Below, piece after piece: positions 1-12,879 of a DNA stretch of 64,000 nt. Below the pieces are notes generated by a model, which had not been told where the DNA came from, made no database searches, and saw only the letters and a list, made by a program, of their open reading frames with translations. The stretch is from Cavia porcellus (taxonomy: Eukaryota; Chordata; Mammalia; Rodentia; Caviidae). The position numbers were made by a program, and so were the translations under genes. The DNA lies in the NCBI RefSeq assembly GCF_034190915.1, contig NW_026947502.1:34316785-34380784 (forward strand), given 5' to 3'. How positions within the stretch are numbered: position 1 is the stretch's first letter; each line of letters starts with the position of its first letter.

Positions 1-1937
1 TACTACTGCCACTGACAGTAAGACTTTCATTAGGGGCCTATGAAGAACACGAAAGGAACTAAAACACAGTCTTTTGATAGAAATGCCTGCAAGCTGAGAA
101 ACTACTGTAGTGGCACTAATCCTATGAATGACAGAAAGATGACATAAGGTTGGAGAATGTCTGCCAGTCATTATGATGGACTGAGTTGCCTTAAGAGGAA
201 TCCTTCTCTATTTGTGAAAATGATGTATTACCAAAAGAGCTGTACTCAAAAACAGGAAGAAAATGTCCAAGTACTTAAATAAGAACAAGTCAAGTCAAAG
301 AGCTGAATTGCAGTTGAAGCCAACACAGTTCACAGGGATAATTCAAATATGGGCATTAGTGATCAAGAACTGGTATCCTATTGAGCAGAGAGTTTGGGCC
401 ACCAGATCCTTAAGTGTTGCCCCAGCTAAAAAACCAGGACTAGATGAACTCCGCTTATCTGCAATGGTAAAAAAAAAAAGGACCATCCTCCTGTCAGCTG
501 GCATATGGTAAAAACTACATGGTCAAGAAATCTGAACTCTAGGATCCCACCACCTGCAGATGTGGGATTCAAACTGACCTTGTCCAAGTGGCATGGGGCA
601 TACCTAAGATGAGTAATTCAAACATTGTTTCCAAACCAGTGAATCTGCTCTGCAGGGGCACTTTCTACAGCACAAGCAACCCAGACCCAGATATAACACC
701 TTCTAAAGATGAAGTCACAATCAAAAACTACAAATCACGGAAGAAATGAAATGCCAAAAAAAATACCAACAGATGCGATAAACAGTAGAATACCTGGAGT
801 GACCAAAGAAAGGTAGCTCAAGAGTATTTTTTATAACGTGTTCCTAAGAATAGTAGATACAGAAGATATTTTACAATAAAGGTACTCAGTATCAATGCGC
901 CTGCAGAACACATATTACACACCCACGTCCCCTTTACAGATTCAAATGGCTCCTTATAAAAGCTCTGATGGGTCCTGCACCAAAGAAATCTGTAATTTTG
1001 TTTAATGTCTCCTGAACATATCTGACTTGAGAAATTCTTTTTGTCTTAACCTCAACACCTGTAAACATCTTACAATATTGTTTTACAGGACACCAAATAC
1101 TGACCTAAAGAAGGAAGCTGTCATTCCTTTCCTCTTCCCACTACCCCTTTCAACAGACCCTTGATGGCATCACTCAGGTTACTCATTACCCCCAACACAG
1201 GAAAATATTCCGAACTCTCATGTCTTTATTCATACTATTCCTCTAAGTTGGAGGGCTTTCTAAAATCCTCACTTTCCAAGTCTTCACCAATTAGTCCTTT
1301 TCCACAATGCCTTTTTTACTCAACCACCTGGAATAAAATGTTCTAAGGTGATTTCTTAAACTTTGATTATAAACAACCATCTCTTTCAGTCACATACTAC
1401 AGACACACGTTTTCCGTCTGTCTTCCCAATAGACCGTGAGCTCTTGAAGAGTGATGACCAGGTGCCACTCAGAAAGTCTCAGGATGGTGCATTATGAAAA
1501 ATAACAGTGTAAGAGGCAGAATAATGGTGTAAGAGGCAGCTTCAAGTCACAGAGCTATCTACTGCTAGCAAGTTGTATGTTTTTATTGAGCTGTAGTTTC
1601 TTCCCCTACACAAACGAACTAAAATAATGTGGTTAATAGTATGTTGGACAAAAGAAGCCAGACACAAAAGCATAAGCACTCCATTATTCCACATATATAA
1701 GGTTCCAAAATGCCTAAATGCAAGTATAGCATAAGAAGTCAAATGATAGTTACCGCACTGGGATTGAGGTCTGTTTCTTGATCCGAGTGATTTATTTCAT
1801 TAAAAGTTGCATTGCAAACTTTCACGTGTTCATTTCTCTATGAACTTATGTAACACAATCTTCACATTTTTAAAAAATGTGAGAAATGTGCCTAGAGAAC
1901 ATTTCTCTAGGTACTCATCTTTAATCGCACATAGTAC

Positions 1938-1980
1938 GATTTCTGTTCACAAGAAATTATGGTAGATTTCTGTTCACAAG
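1938..1980. repeat. Direct repeat, 27-bp period
   Basis: GATTTCTGTTCACAAG occurs at 1938 and 1965, identical over 16 bases. Confidence 0.9.
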
Positions 1981-2451
1981 CGCTGTGGCATTCTGCACGT
2001 GGATGGTTACTCAGTAGCATTCTCCAAAGGAGAGCAGTAAAAAGAGTAATCCTGAACAAGAGCCCAGGCTGGACCACCTTCTGCAGACTGAAAAGCTGGC
2101 CAGTACCTCACAAAAAGGCAAGGCTTTTGCCAGCCCAGTCTATCAGCCAGAGTCTATCTGCTCAGTCCCTAAATAATATCACCACAGCCATCACTTAAGC
2201 CCAGCCTACTGGCCAAGGCCCTGTAGTCTGCATCCCTCAGCCACCAGCCTGTAGCCTCTACCTGGGCTTGGAATTCAGACAGAAAGGCATGTAACACTAA
2301 TGATCCTGAGAGACAAGGAGCCAGTCCCTTCCAGGAGACGAAAGATAACAATTTGGCACCTGAAACATGCGTTCTAAAATATTATTATGCAGAGAAAATC
2401 TAACCTGCACTTCTCAACTTCTCATTAAAACATGCACTTAACAGCAATCTA

Positions 2452-2609
2452 GTTTTTTTTTTTTTTTTTTTTGAGACAGGGTCTCACTATGTAGTGTAGG
2501 CCAAACTTTAACTTGCTTATATGGCCCAGGCTGGCTCAAATTCACAGTGATCCTCTGGATTCAACTTCCCAAGTGCTGGGATTATAGGCATGTGCCATCA
2601 CACCTGGCC
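2452..2609 (-). mobile_element. B1-type SINE
   Basis: A T-run, then GAGACAGGGTCTCACTATGT, GGCCCAGGCTGGCTC and AGTGCTGGGATTATAGGCAT show a reverse-strand 7SL-derived B1 with its A-tail. Confidence 0.9.
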
Positions 2610-3744
2610 AAATTTTTGGTTTTTTAGCAATTTAATTTTTTAAGGACAACCAATTTTTTGCTGATCTATACTTAAAATATGAGCCTTTGTCCCTTAGTAC
2701 TCACTGAGCTATCCCTGAAAAACTTCAATATTGTTTCATAAAAAGGCACAAAATTCTTGACATGTAAAAAAGCATTTTTAAAAGCTCAGAAAGCAAAGAT
2801 GCAGAAAAATCCAAGAATTTCTAGTCCTGCAGCATTTTAGGGGCAAAACTACATTGGAGCTCTAGAATCATAGTCGTATGTCTTTTTCTTAGGGTACTTG
2901 TCCCAGATGCTTGCTTACTTATCTTTCCTCTGGGACAATAAACATCTCTCTGCTCACAGGTTCAGCTCTGCCCTGCTACACTTCCCACGTGGAAGAATCA
3001 GATGACTGAGAGGGGCTCGCTCCTTGGTGTCTTAGCTTTATCTTTCGTGGGGAGTCCTCCTCAAAGAATAATATTGTATGAGTCCTACAAGATCCATTGT
3101 CCCCCACTCAAGTATCATTTTTTGTTTTTGGTAGCAAGGCTTTATATTCATTAAAAATATTAAAGGTAGGAAAAGAAATACACTCTGCAGAGTGAATGTA
3201 AGCCACCGAGGAAGCTCATTGCAGCCTGTAACAGGGAATTTTAAGCAAGGAGAAAAAAAACCACATAAAGGAAAAGCAAAGGCCCATGACCTCCCTTGCT
3301 CTCTAGTTCCCCTATCTGTCCTATTCTCTGAAAAAAAAAATGTTAAAAATTTTCTCAAAACTCAGCTAGCTCAGGGAAGAGTCCAGCATCAGTCTGCCCT
3401 TCACATCCTTCACACCCCCCTGGGGTACTATGTGCGATTCAAGATGAGTAAGCCACCCTCACGGCCCATAAGGAGTATGAGTACAGAAGGGAAAAAGGCA
3501 CAGGCAAACATGGTCCAGACTGGAGGAAGAATAATTTCTGAACGCCAGGAATGCCCAAACAAGAACTGGAGGTGCTCGGAAACAGAGAAGCAAGAGCTTG
3601 CTACCCTGTCAATCTCAGCCTCAGCTAGGTACACCTCTTCACACAGCAACGTCCCAGACTTGTGGGAAGAACCTATCCCCAAGAAAGGCAAGCCAATAGT
3701 TCTTCATACAAACAGCAATAATAATAGCAGCAATAGTGATAGTA

Positions 3745-3885
3745 TCATACAAGTAATGGATACGTCCTGGGTTCTAGATTTTCTTCATATGTTAACTCAT
3801 TTCAATTTTAGAACCACTCTGTGAGACATATACTACACTATCATAACCCATTTTTAGAAGTAAGAAAACTGAGCTTTATTCTTTC
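3745..3885 (-). mobile_element. MIR-like SINE, diverged
   Basis: GTTAACTCATTTCAATTTTA and CCATTTTTAGAAGTAAGAAA then ACTGAG fit a reverse-strand MIR core. Confidence 0.5.
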
Positions 3886-3992
3886 TTTCAACAAATGTTT
3901 TCTTCAATGTCTATTATGAACCTTATATCACTCTAGCACTAAAAGCCAGATAGACAAACTCTCTTAACCATATGAAGTATAGTGTTTTTCTT

Positions 3993-4412
3993 GTTGCTGA
4001 GACAAATTAGCAACACTCAAAGCTAAAGGAGGAAAGATTTATTTTGGCTTACAGTCTGTAGAGGTTTCAGTTCATAATAGGCTGGCTCCAATCGCATAAC
4101 AGTGGATGTTGCAGAGGAGAAACAGTTCATAGTGGGCAGAAAACAGCAAAGCAGTGAGGTACTGAAGAAGCAGCAAGTGACAAGCAATGACCTTATTTCT
4201 GCCCCTTATATCCTATCCAGGATACCCACCTTTAGGGTGGGCAGCACTCACACCCAGGGCAGGGCAGCTGTAAGTCTAGTATCACACCAGGGATCAATCC
4301 CAACATCATATCCTTGATCCCAGCATCTCACACTCTAGATCCAGACACCTCTGAAAAGCCTCACCTATGACTGCATAAGACTTTTGGGGCACATCTAGAT
4401 ATAAGCCATAAC
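3993..4412. mobile_element. LTR-like dispersed repeat, family uncertain
   Basis: The element starts near GTTGCTGAGACAAA, continues GGAGGAAAGATTTATTTTGG and GAGGTTTCAGTTCATAATAG, and ends near TTTTGGGGCACATCTAGATA and AAGCCATAACA. This order is familiar from a common LTR/retroposon class in rodents and other mammals, but I cannot name it safely. No coding potential. Confidence 0.5.
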
Positions 4413-5069
4413 ATATGCTATGTTCTGGTGGGAGATAGGGTCTTTATTTAAGGAAGACAAGAGTTAAACCCAGCCAATCTTGACTGGAGAACCTATATAG
4501 TACTTTCAAACTTGCAAGAAGCAATCTGGTTGGGCCTGGATGCTGCTTCTTACACTCATCATTAAATTTCCTCTACTGTAGAACATGCAGCTTCATTCTC
4601 CTTGAAAGGCTAGAATATGACTGTATCTTATAATACATGTTAAAATAAGAAACTCATGAGCTGGAGGCAGGAAAGCAAATCATAGTATAGCTGATACTGT
4701 TTTTTAAATGTGGTTTTAGCTGAACACAGGTTATTTGATCACCAACTCCTTTGAATTTTTTTTAACAAATGCTAACATTAAATGAAGTCAAGCTTGAAGA
4801 CTTCTAACATTACTTCCAAAAATCCCACTACAAAATAATGTTTGAAAAAGATATTATGCATACAAGAGATCTCTTACCATGTGCAATACAATTAAAGGGA
4901 GTGGAAATCACAAAATCTCCCAGAACAGACATAGAAATTTCAAAATCAAAATAACTAGGATTCAGAAGACAGTTATAGGAAGTTTTTAGCTATTCAGATC
5001 ACAGCAATACATGATCTATTAAGGGAACATAAAACTACTGATTTAGCCAACAAAAAAAAAAATATAGAC

Positions 5070-5238
5070 CAGCCAGGTGTGGTGGTACATGTCTGTAAAC
5101 CCAGCATTTGAGAGGTTGAGGCAGGAGGATCACTGTGCGTTTGAGGCCAGCCTAATCTACAAAATGAGTTCAAGGCCAACCTGAACTACATAGTGAAACC
5201 CTGTTTCAAAAAGACAAAAAAAAAAAAAAAAAAAGCAG
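5070..5238 (+). mobile_element. B1-type SINE with internal duplication
   Basis: CCAGGTGTGGTGGTACATG, GAGGTTGAGGCAGGAGGATC and two GAGGCCAGCCT / AAGGCCAACCT blocks, ending in an A-tail. The repeated block is the internal duplication typical of rodent B1. Confidence 0.9.
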
Positions 5239-5489
5239 ACCAAACCTATTACTCTTTGATAGGCTTCAAAACTGCACAGCTGGTCTTACAGGTACTGAAG
5301 GCCTCAAGAGAATGAATAACATGCTTTATGAAGTGCATCACATAATTCTGAAGTTACACATAATTTCTAAAAAACAAATATTATGCGGAACTTCATTAAT
5401 GTGAAAAACACCTGAGATAGGAGATTAGGGTGTGACAAAAGCTGGGTAGGAAAGTAGGTGTGACCTATGAATTATAAGATCCCAGACAC

Positions 5490-5945
5490 ATGTGTAAAGC
5501 AGTTCCCAAAGCCCTGCACATGGACTCTTCTTGAGATCTCAAGAAGGTTGCCAATAGGGTGGCCTAGATTTGTGTTATAGCTTGTGTCTAGATGTGCCCC
5601 CAAAGCCTCATGTGGTGATAGGTGGGGCTTTTTCAGGGATGCCTGGATATAGAGTATGCGACACTGTGATTGAGTCATGGTATAATGCAAGGATCACGGG
5701 CACTAGGATTAAGGGTATGAGTGTTACCTTTCCTAAATAGCCAGGATAAGACCTGTGGTCATTCCTGTATTGCTTTGCTATCTTCAGCCTGCCATGAACT
5801 GTTTCTCCTGTGATGTCACCCTGCCTTGGAACCAACTAATTATGGACTGAAACCTCTACCATGGACTAAATAAATCTTACCTCCTTTAACTTTGGGTGTC
5901 CAGTATTTTGTCTCAGCCTTGAGAAAAGTAACAAAGACAACTTGA
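5490..5945 (+). mobile_element. MaLR-type solo LTR
   Basis: Recognisable MaLR order: CCCCCAAAGCCTCATGTGGT, GGTGGGGCTTTTTCAGGG, a CCTGCCTTGGAACCAAC block, ATGGACTGAAACCTC, and the AATAAA signal in GACTAAATAAATCTTACCTC, then GTATTTTGTCTCAGC. It lies opposite to KLHL3. No internal retroviral genes are attached. Confidence 0.75.
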
Positions 5946-6559
5946 CATGAGGCTGAGGTGTAGGATCTCTGCACTGCTGCTCAGGACCAGGATGCAGAAG
6001 TTTTCAAGAACTTCCTTAAGATTTGGACAGTATAAAAGAAAGGCAGGCAGCCAGGAGGAGCTAGTGCCATTATAACTTTCTATGAGAGCCCACTCTGGGT
6101 TTCACAAATGCAGTGTGTACTTTTATCTTTACTCTAACCCTCTTTTTCTCTTTACTTGGCCCAAGCTAACTCTGCAGAGCCAGTTGCTCTCCCACTCTTC
6201 ACGTTTACTTTCTCAAATAAACTCTGCCACTGCTTTTTGTTCGTTTCATTCAATTCTTTGCGATAAGAAGAACTTAGACTCTAACTTCAGAGGGAGAGGT
6301 AAGCAACCCAAATCCAGTCATGTTTACTGGTAAGCCACATTTTTGGAAACAAGCTATCTGATAACACACCTACATATTCTCTAAACTCTGCTTATACAGC
6401 GTATGTAAGCATATGAATTAATAAGGGCCACTACACACATTTTTCAAGTGTGAATATTTAAACCCACATTTCTTTTTTCTAGAGAGATGTAGCTGACTCA
6501 AGCGCATATTTTAAATGATCAATGACATAATATCATTGCCCTTATCAAAGGTGATGATG

Positions 6560-6785
6560 TCAATTATAGTGATAACCGCCATAAAGCACTTATTAAATAC
6601 AGTATTTGATGTTTTACACCTTTCATCTCTAATACTCATGACAACCCTATAAAGGAGGTATCCTTAGAATTTCCATTTTACATTTGAGGAAACTTAGGCC
6701 CAAACACATCAGCAGCTTCTCAAGGTCACACAGCCAGTAAGCAGAGACTGGAATCAGATCGCCCTGAGTTCAAAGCCCCAACAGA
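6560..6785 (-). mobile_element. MIR SINE
   Basis: Reverse-strand MIR: AAAGCACTTATTAAATAC, CTCATGACAACCCTATAAAG, TTGAGGAAACTTAGGCCCAA and AGGTCACACAGCCAGTAAGC. Confidence 0.85.
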
Positions 6786-7674
6786 CTCCAGGGTACAATG
6801 CCCCCCTCCCTAAAAACCTAACCCTCCACCCAGATACAGCAAGCACAGATACACCTTCACTTAGAGAAAATACACTTAGGATCTCAAGCAGGATAAGTCA
6901 GCAGGAATTCAGGTAGCAGCAACCCATTTATATGACTGTTCCCATTTTCTCAATGCATACTTTCAAACGCTTTCAAACAAGCCTCAAATTAGCCAGCTGC
7001 CTCAATGTTCATGCAGCCAATCAACTGTCCAGTTGTGCTACTCTAGGAGCAAAATCCAGAGATAACAGTAAATAAGCTTGAAAAGAAACAAAAGTTTCTG
7101 GAATTAAGGCATGAAGGGGCCTATGTCCCAGCCATGGGCCCCATTTGACCTGGAGACACTATTTCACATCAGTCTTATTGGAAGCAAAGGCCTCTCTAAG
7201 CCCATGGCAATCAAGTTTGCTGTACTAGTCACCTTCTGGGGATCCATCTGTGGTCTCAGGACACAGAGTTCTAATAAGGAACTGCTTTTATTCTTGACTG
7301 AACTTTCCCACGATGATAGGCCCGGGAACTTGTGAGTTTTTCATTATTCTCTGGACATGTGCCACTGTGCAGTTTCATCGCTGGTGTACAAATCCTTTTC
7401 AAGGTTTTTCCTTGCATATACCCTAGAAAAGGACCTCCTGTTTGGACACTAAGAGTGGACTAAGGTATTTAAAATACCCAAGAAATACTTACTGGGCATT
7501 TCTGTAGATGAACAGTAAGATAAGGTTCCTGCCAAAAGGGAATGCAGAGTTGCCTATGGGAGATAAGAGTGCTCAGAACCACCTACAACAAACAAGAGGA
7601 CAAGTGGGAAGTTGGCCTGGCACACAGAGGAGGGAGGGCTTTGCTCCAGATCCAAGATCAAGAGTAAATCTCAT

Positions 7675-7900
7675 CTAATATTAAGCACCTTCAAAGCACT
7701 ATGCTAGATGTTCTAAAGTGTTCTACATGGTACACTATCCTTCCTAATCCTACCCCCATCCTGTGGAATCTCCTCTAATATAGCATTATTATCCTCATTT
7801 AACAAATGAGAACACAGAGAAAAGGGAAAGGGCCTAGCCCAACCCACTTGCCAACACCAGAATTAAGATTGAGATCTGCTGGCCAACACCTAGGTGTATG
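7675..7900 (-). mobile_element. MIR SINE
   Basis: AAAGCACTATGCTAGATG and ATTATTATCCTCATTTAAC then AAATGAGAACACAGAG mark a reverse-strand MIR, diverged at the far end. Confidence 0.7.
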
Positions 7901-7964
7901 TTATTTACACCACAACAGATTATATCTCCTGAAGCAAAGAAATTCCCGGTAGTAAAGGAATCTG

Positions 7965-8095
7965 AACTGGTTTCCTCCTTGTAATATGGAGATAATAGCA
8001 ATGCCAGCTTCACAGAGCTACGGTGAAGGCTGATTGAAGTGAAGAACAAAAGGACTTATCATAATGCTTGGCAAACTGTCAAAGTGCAATAAACA
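7965..8095 (+). mobile_element. MIR SINE, partial
   Basis: AATATGGAGATAATAGCAAT, ATCATAATGCTTGGCAAACT and AAGTGCAATAAAC fit the 3' half of MIR. Confidence 0.6.
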
Positions 8096-8311
8096 GAGAT
8101 AGTTCTGCCATCTTACCATCATCATCTTTCTTCCTTAAAGGCCCAGTGGTCATAAGCCAAAAAGGCCTTTAAATTTTTTGTTTTTCCGATTAAAAAGATT
8201 TTTAAAAATAAACATTTGTCTTCCTCTGAAAAACCTTCCTCTGAAACGCAAGTGATTCCTGTAACCTTCTCACCATCAAAGCTACTGCTTGATCAGTGAG
8301 CCAAGCCTTAC

Positions 8312-8421
8312 CTTCTCTTCTGAAGAAACAGTCAGTTTGTCACTGGATATCAAGCTGCACACCTGGTCCAAATTCAAGCTGAGAAACTCTTCCCCCAGCA
8401 TCACCTCTGGAAAGTGCTGTT
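8312..8421 (-). CDS. KLHL3: KLHL3 coding exon 6 (BACK domain, residues 176-212)
   Basis: This 110-nt exon has a strong pyrimidine tract (TTTTCTTTTTTTCTTTTTG) before acceptor AACAG|AACA, and donor GAGAAG|GTAAGG. It encodes EQHFPEVMLGEEFLSLNLDQ then VCSLISSDKLTVSSEEK. This is the first helical part of BACK, including the 3-box region that stabilises CUL3 binding. Residue 192 is Asn where I recall Ser in human and mouse; otherwise identical. It is the last coding exon in the window and exits in phase 0. I searched 1-8311 on the minus strand for the next exon (VFEAVISWINYEKE) and did not find it. Confidence 0.97.
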
Positions 8422-11400
8422 CTGTTCAAAAAGAAAAAAAGAAAAAGAAGAAGAAGTTAAGACACAAAAGCTGTGACCTATTCCTGGTCCTCTATGAGCC
8501 AATGTCAGAATGGTCTGCAGGACTCAAGAGTGCAGGCCTGGGGCTGGGGGTGGGAGTGGGTGGTGGAGGAAGAGGCAGAGACAAGAATCACAGAGTCATC
8601 CTGACTAGAGGGAAACTAGCCTTTCAATTCAGCAGCAAAGGCATATATCACCCTGGGTGATCCTGTCCTGAACATCAACACAAATGAAAATGGGGCAGAG
8701 AGATCTGAAGATACAGTTTTCTCCTTGTTCTGTAAAATTAATAACAGCCTTGCAGGAAAGCCTCCCGGGGACCTGCCTACATAATTGAGCTCATTTCCCC
8801 TCAAGGCATGAACATGGTGCCTCCTGCTGCTCAGTCAAACAAAAATGGGTCAGAACAGTTAGAACAGTCAGAACAGACCCATTTTGGGGTCTAGAAGGCT
8901 GGAGGTTTTTGTAGGAAGTCAACAGAAGGAAGTTAGAAGACTGGATCATCCTATCAAACCTGTTATAGTGACTCACTGATCTATGAGTAGACCCAGTTAA
9001 GCATCCATCTAGGTGTGGTGGCAACAAGTTGGCCACCACCACTGAGCACAGCCCATAGCAGCCAGCCTGGGCAGCTGTAAGATAAGAAAATCTGGGAACA
9101 ACTGGAGCAAGACAAAACACACAGGCCTGAGGTCCATAAAAGGAAAATGGGGGAAATTCCAACTCTGACATTTGCTTGGACATCACCCTGCCATTACAGG
9201 ACATTTTAACCACGATATGTCACCCCACTTTAGAAAGAGAGAATTCAGGTTCCAATTCTGGCTTTGTCATTTATGAGCTGAGTCCTTGAGCCAATGACGG
9301 CATCACCTTGCTGGGGTTTCTACCCTTTTTTGGAAAATGGAGGTAACATTTCTTTGTCTTTCTTTGCTCCCAGGAACAGATGAGACTGGATCTGTGCAAG
9401 CGTTTTATAAGCCCTTCCAGGTGAGTACACCCAAAAGTGGACAACCTGCCATTTATCTGCCACTTACTGAACAGCAGCTGCACTCCTTGTCCTCCTGCCT
9501 CCTCCCTTCCTTCCTTTGGTATCTTTGCTTCACCTTCGTGGCCTCTGGGCTAACTTTAAAGGGCCACACCTCCCTCATACTGAGTGCTACCCCTACTTAG
9601 TCAGGATGGACTGCTTAATGAGATGCAGAGTCCCTGTACGCCTAGAAGATGGCTGAAACAGGAAGCCCACTGCAGTTGCACATTAAAATAGAAAACTGAA
9701 CCATGTTAAGCCTGTCTTTCACATTCACCAGCTTTAAAGCCAAAGAACTTAAGATTTAAATCATTGCTTGAAAAGCAATCATTTTTTTTTGTACTTAAAT
9801 TATTTCAGACTCAAAGAATTTCCAAGTGAATTCCTGCCTTCATCAAGATTCCCTACATGTTAGTATTTTACTCTCAGAGATGTTATAAACAATTTCCTTC
9901 ATCTTTCACTGGGAAAAAAAAAGGGTTCCCTACTTGTTCCCCATCAGCCTAATGAAATCACTGTGGTCACAAAAAGCTTTTCCATCCTGAAACTCAGAAC
10001 TGTTTACACATAAGAAGGCAAATCTAAAAGTCAGATCCTTTATGGAGGGAAGCAATAGTCATAAAATAAGTCTTCGCAAAGCTAGTCTTTGTTGCGTCAT
10101 ATTGCAGTAAGAAAGTCTGTCAGTCTGAGGTCCTCAGGAGAGTCTTGCAAAGCAGCACCAACACCTCTATGGTCCAGAACCACATCTGGTCTTCCAAACT
10201 TTATCTATGGTGAAGCAAAAATCTGATGTTTAGAAGAGGGAAGAAAGGGAAAAGGACAAGTGGAGGCAAGAAAGTAAAACTGTGTGTTGCGAAACAAAAC
10301 CAATGCCTTCCTTATAGTGCAGGAAACCAAAGCGGATTGAGCTTGGATTTTGAGAAGTTCGGTAATGCATATTCCGTAACACATCCAATGAACAAACTGA
10401 AAGTAGTCAGAGATAAATGAAGGCAGGAAGTAGTCAGCCTCTTCCATCTTTCTATCTCTTGCCCTGTGGGGCATGGCAAGACTTGAATCCAGGTCCCTTT
10501 TTTCTGAAGCAGGCTGTTTCTTTGTCCATAAGGAATATCCCACTGAAACCCATTCAGAAATCCTCCCAGAATGCAGTGTCTGGTGGGGAGGGGGCAACAG
10601 GGGAAGTAACAGGTAGCAACTGCTTATCCAAGCCTGGTACCCAGGGACCCAGGGCATTTGCAGGGCACAAGTCGAGGAGACAAGAAAGGGTTCAAGGAGG
10701 AAACACACTCTTCCCATCATCATGGAGGCTATGAGGATGGCTGGGAAGAGGACTTCTAAAAGGCAAATATGTCTGGAAGGCTGTGTTGTGGGGCCACTTT
10801 TACTACTATAAATGAGACCTCTGAGACCGAAGCAAGCATATATCTCTTAAAACTAAAGCTGTGTATGCCCAGGATGAAACTGAATTCTATTTGGGCATGA
10901 AATGTACTTATGTATACAAAGCAGAGAACAACACAGTAACTCCTGGCAGCAAACCAAACAAAACCAGAGTAATCTAGCGAATAAGAACTCATACCACGGA
11001 AACAGTGGCATAGTTTGTGCCAAAATGGAAAGCGACTTTCCTGTAAAGGCCACAGAATCTGAGTGGTGCTCTAGCCCTCAAGCGTTTAACTAATGAAAAA
11101 TAAATAAATAAAAATGGATCTGGAAGTCACAAAAACAAGCAAGAAAGAAAAATGCCTTCTCTTCTTAGTCTGAGGATACAGGTTGAGCCTGTAGAATCTT
11201 TGGCCCAGAGCCACTTTTCTGTTAGCAAAATTTAAGAAACAATGATATAGAAAAAAACAGAAGGATCCTGAGCTAATGTAACTTCTTGGGAAATAGAAAT
11301 TTCTCAGAAGACAGTGTATTCAAAATCAGACTTCTTCACAGTTGCTTCCCAGAAAGTACCCACTCCGCCTCCAGGACATCCTTTTTGTGAATCATCCTTT

Positions 11401-11474
11401 GCTTTTAACATGATTTTATTTTGTTTTGTTTGTCTTTGCCTTTAATATATTAACAGAGACTCTGGTAAAGACCC

Positions 11475-11580
11475 TTAGGTAAGACAAGACCTGGGTTCAG
11501 CTCCTCTACTTACTTCTTTCCAGACTTCGGTTTCCTCATCCATAAAAACAGAACCATAATGAGAGTCTTGCGAGTGTTTT
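11475..11580 (+). mobile_element. MIR SINE, partial
   Basis: GACCTGGGTTCAGCTC, TCGGTTTCCTCATCCATAAA and ATGAGAGTCTTGCGAG match the middle of MIR. Confidence 0.6.
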
Positions 11581-11705
11581 GAAGCTCACGGATGATAATA
11601 TATACTAGCCTGTTTTGGAGTTTTTAAGAACCTCTTTAGAAATGAAAGATGATTATTATCAGCCCATGTTCCTCTTTTCGAAAGTCCAGTTCTGGAGATA
11701 GCACC

Positions 11706-11775
11706 ACTCCTTGAACTCATGACTTTGCACTTACCAAGCAGGCACTTATGCCGCCAAGTTAAACCCCTGCCCTCG
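11706..11775 (-). mobile_element. ID-type SINE
   Basis: TTGAACTCATGACTTTGCAC and GCAGGCACTTATGCCGCC followed by AAGTTAAACCCCTGC give a reverse-strand ID-like unit without a clear A-tail. Confidence 0.7.
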
Positions 11776-12068
11776 CACCACTCTTTAACAGAGAAGCTTT
11801 TGCACAGCACTGAGACATCCTCTGGGTCTGCAGGGATGGGAACTATAAAATTGTAAAGCCTAAGTGTAAGTTCACTGAATTCAATAAACTTTCTAGGGAT
11901 ACAAGTTGTTCAATATCTTACGGCTGCAATTTTCCCATCTAGTAAATGGAACTAATAATAATTATGTATCTTATAAAAGTGTCAGGGGTATTAAGTAAGC
12001 AAATACATAAAAACTCACATTGTCATCGTAAAGACTACAAAACACCAAATTTCAGCATTTCTTGTTAG

Positions 12069-12168
12069 AAGAAAAAGAAGAAGGAAAAGGAGGAGGGAGA
12101 AGGAGGAGGAAAAGGGAAAGGGGAAGGGAAACGGTTAGGGGAAGGAGCAGGGAAGAAGAAGAAGGGAC
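12069..12168 (+). repeat. Homopurine (A/G) tract
   Basis: About 100 bases are almost entirely A and G on the + strand, broken by a few pyrimidines around ACGGTTAGG and GAGCAGG. Such tracts can form triplex (H-DNA). An apparent ORF across it is low-complexity Lys/Glu/Arg/Gly and is not a gene. Confidence 0.9.
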
Positions 12169-12879
12169 CCAAGCTGATGACTACAAAGGAGCCTCCCAGC
12201 TCACCAGAGAGCTAGAACTCGGTAGCAATGATTCCAACCCAAGCCCACAGGGCCCGACTGGCAGTAAAGCCTTGAGGAAAAACAAAAGCACGGGAGCAGG
12301 AAAATTCAGAGCCATACAGACAACAGCAGCTGTGGAGTCTAGCTAGAGCCTATGCTGCCTTTAGTCCTCTAACAAAGATTTACCGAATATTCACTAAGCA
12401 CACAGAACTGTGCCAGGTTTCTAGGCACACAAAGGACAGGCAAGGCCAGACCTGGAGGGAGAGGGTTATAGCATCCTTTATTAACCATGGGCTAGCTCCT
12501 TCAGAGGAGCTCGCCAATACCAAGCTCTAACTTGATCTTTTCTTTTTCCCTAAAGAGTAGAAACAAAGCAAAAAAGAAGTCAATTAACTAAGGGTTCTGG
12601 TTAAGAGTCCTAATTAACAAACCTTAACACTGTTTAAGTTCAAGACCTGCCTTATAGAATACAATTTTTGTATTTCTGTTCATTTACATAACAAATTATA
12701 GCAAAGAGAGAGAGGCTCCCCATAACTTCTAGTGTTTTCCCCACTGATCACACCTTTCCAATATTGAGAGGATGAGACAACAGGAGGCACACACCCTTAA
12801 AAGTGTTTTTTCTGCAGGCACAGGTGGGTCTTCAGAAGGACACAGGCATGCAGAGGGTTCCAAGGAATTTCTAACACTA

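Larger units (their letters stand above)
1..8311 (-). other. KLHL3 intron 6, partial
   Basis: No coding exon seen. It holds a B1 SINE at 2452, MIR remnants near 3745, 6560, 7675 and 7965, an old LTR-like repeat at 3993-4412, a B1 at 5070, and a MaLR LTR at 5490-5945. Stretches 1-1400 and 1750-2450 contain nothing I recognise except short direct repeats (1507/1530 and 1938/1965). The intron continues beyond position 1. Confidence 0.85.

Noticed and set aside
3192..3824. 210-codon + strand open frame
   Set aside because: No recognisable domain, Ser/Lys/Asn-rich composition, runs into an MIR remnant, no splice or promoter support.
1..8311. Possible next KLHL3 exon (residues from 213, VFEAVISWINYEKE)
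   Set aside because: I looked on the minus strand for the expected codons and splice sites and found none; the exon is presumably left of position 1.
10205..10723. 172-codon minus strand open frame
   Set aside because: Composition and lack of domains look like chance; the opposite strand is equally open.
12062..12346. 94-codon Glu/Arg/Gly-rich frame
   Set aside because: It is a translation of the homopurine tract.
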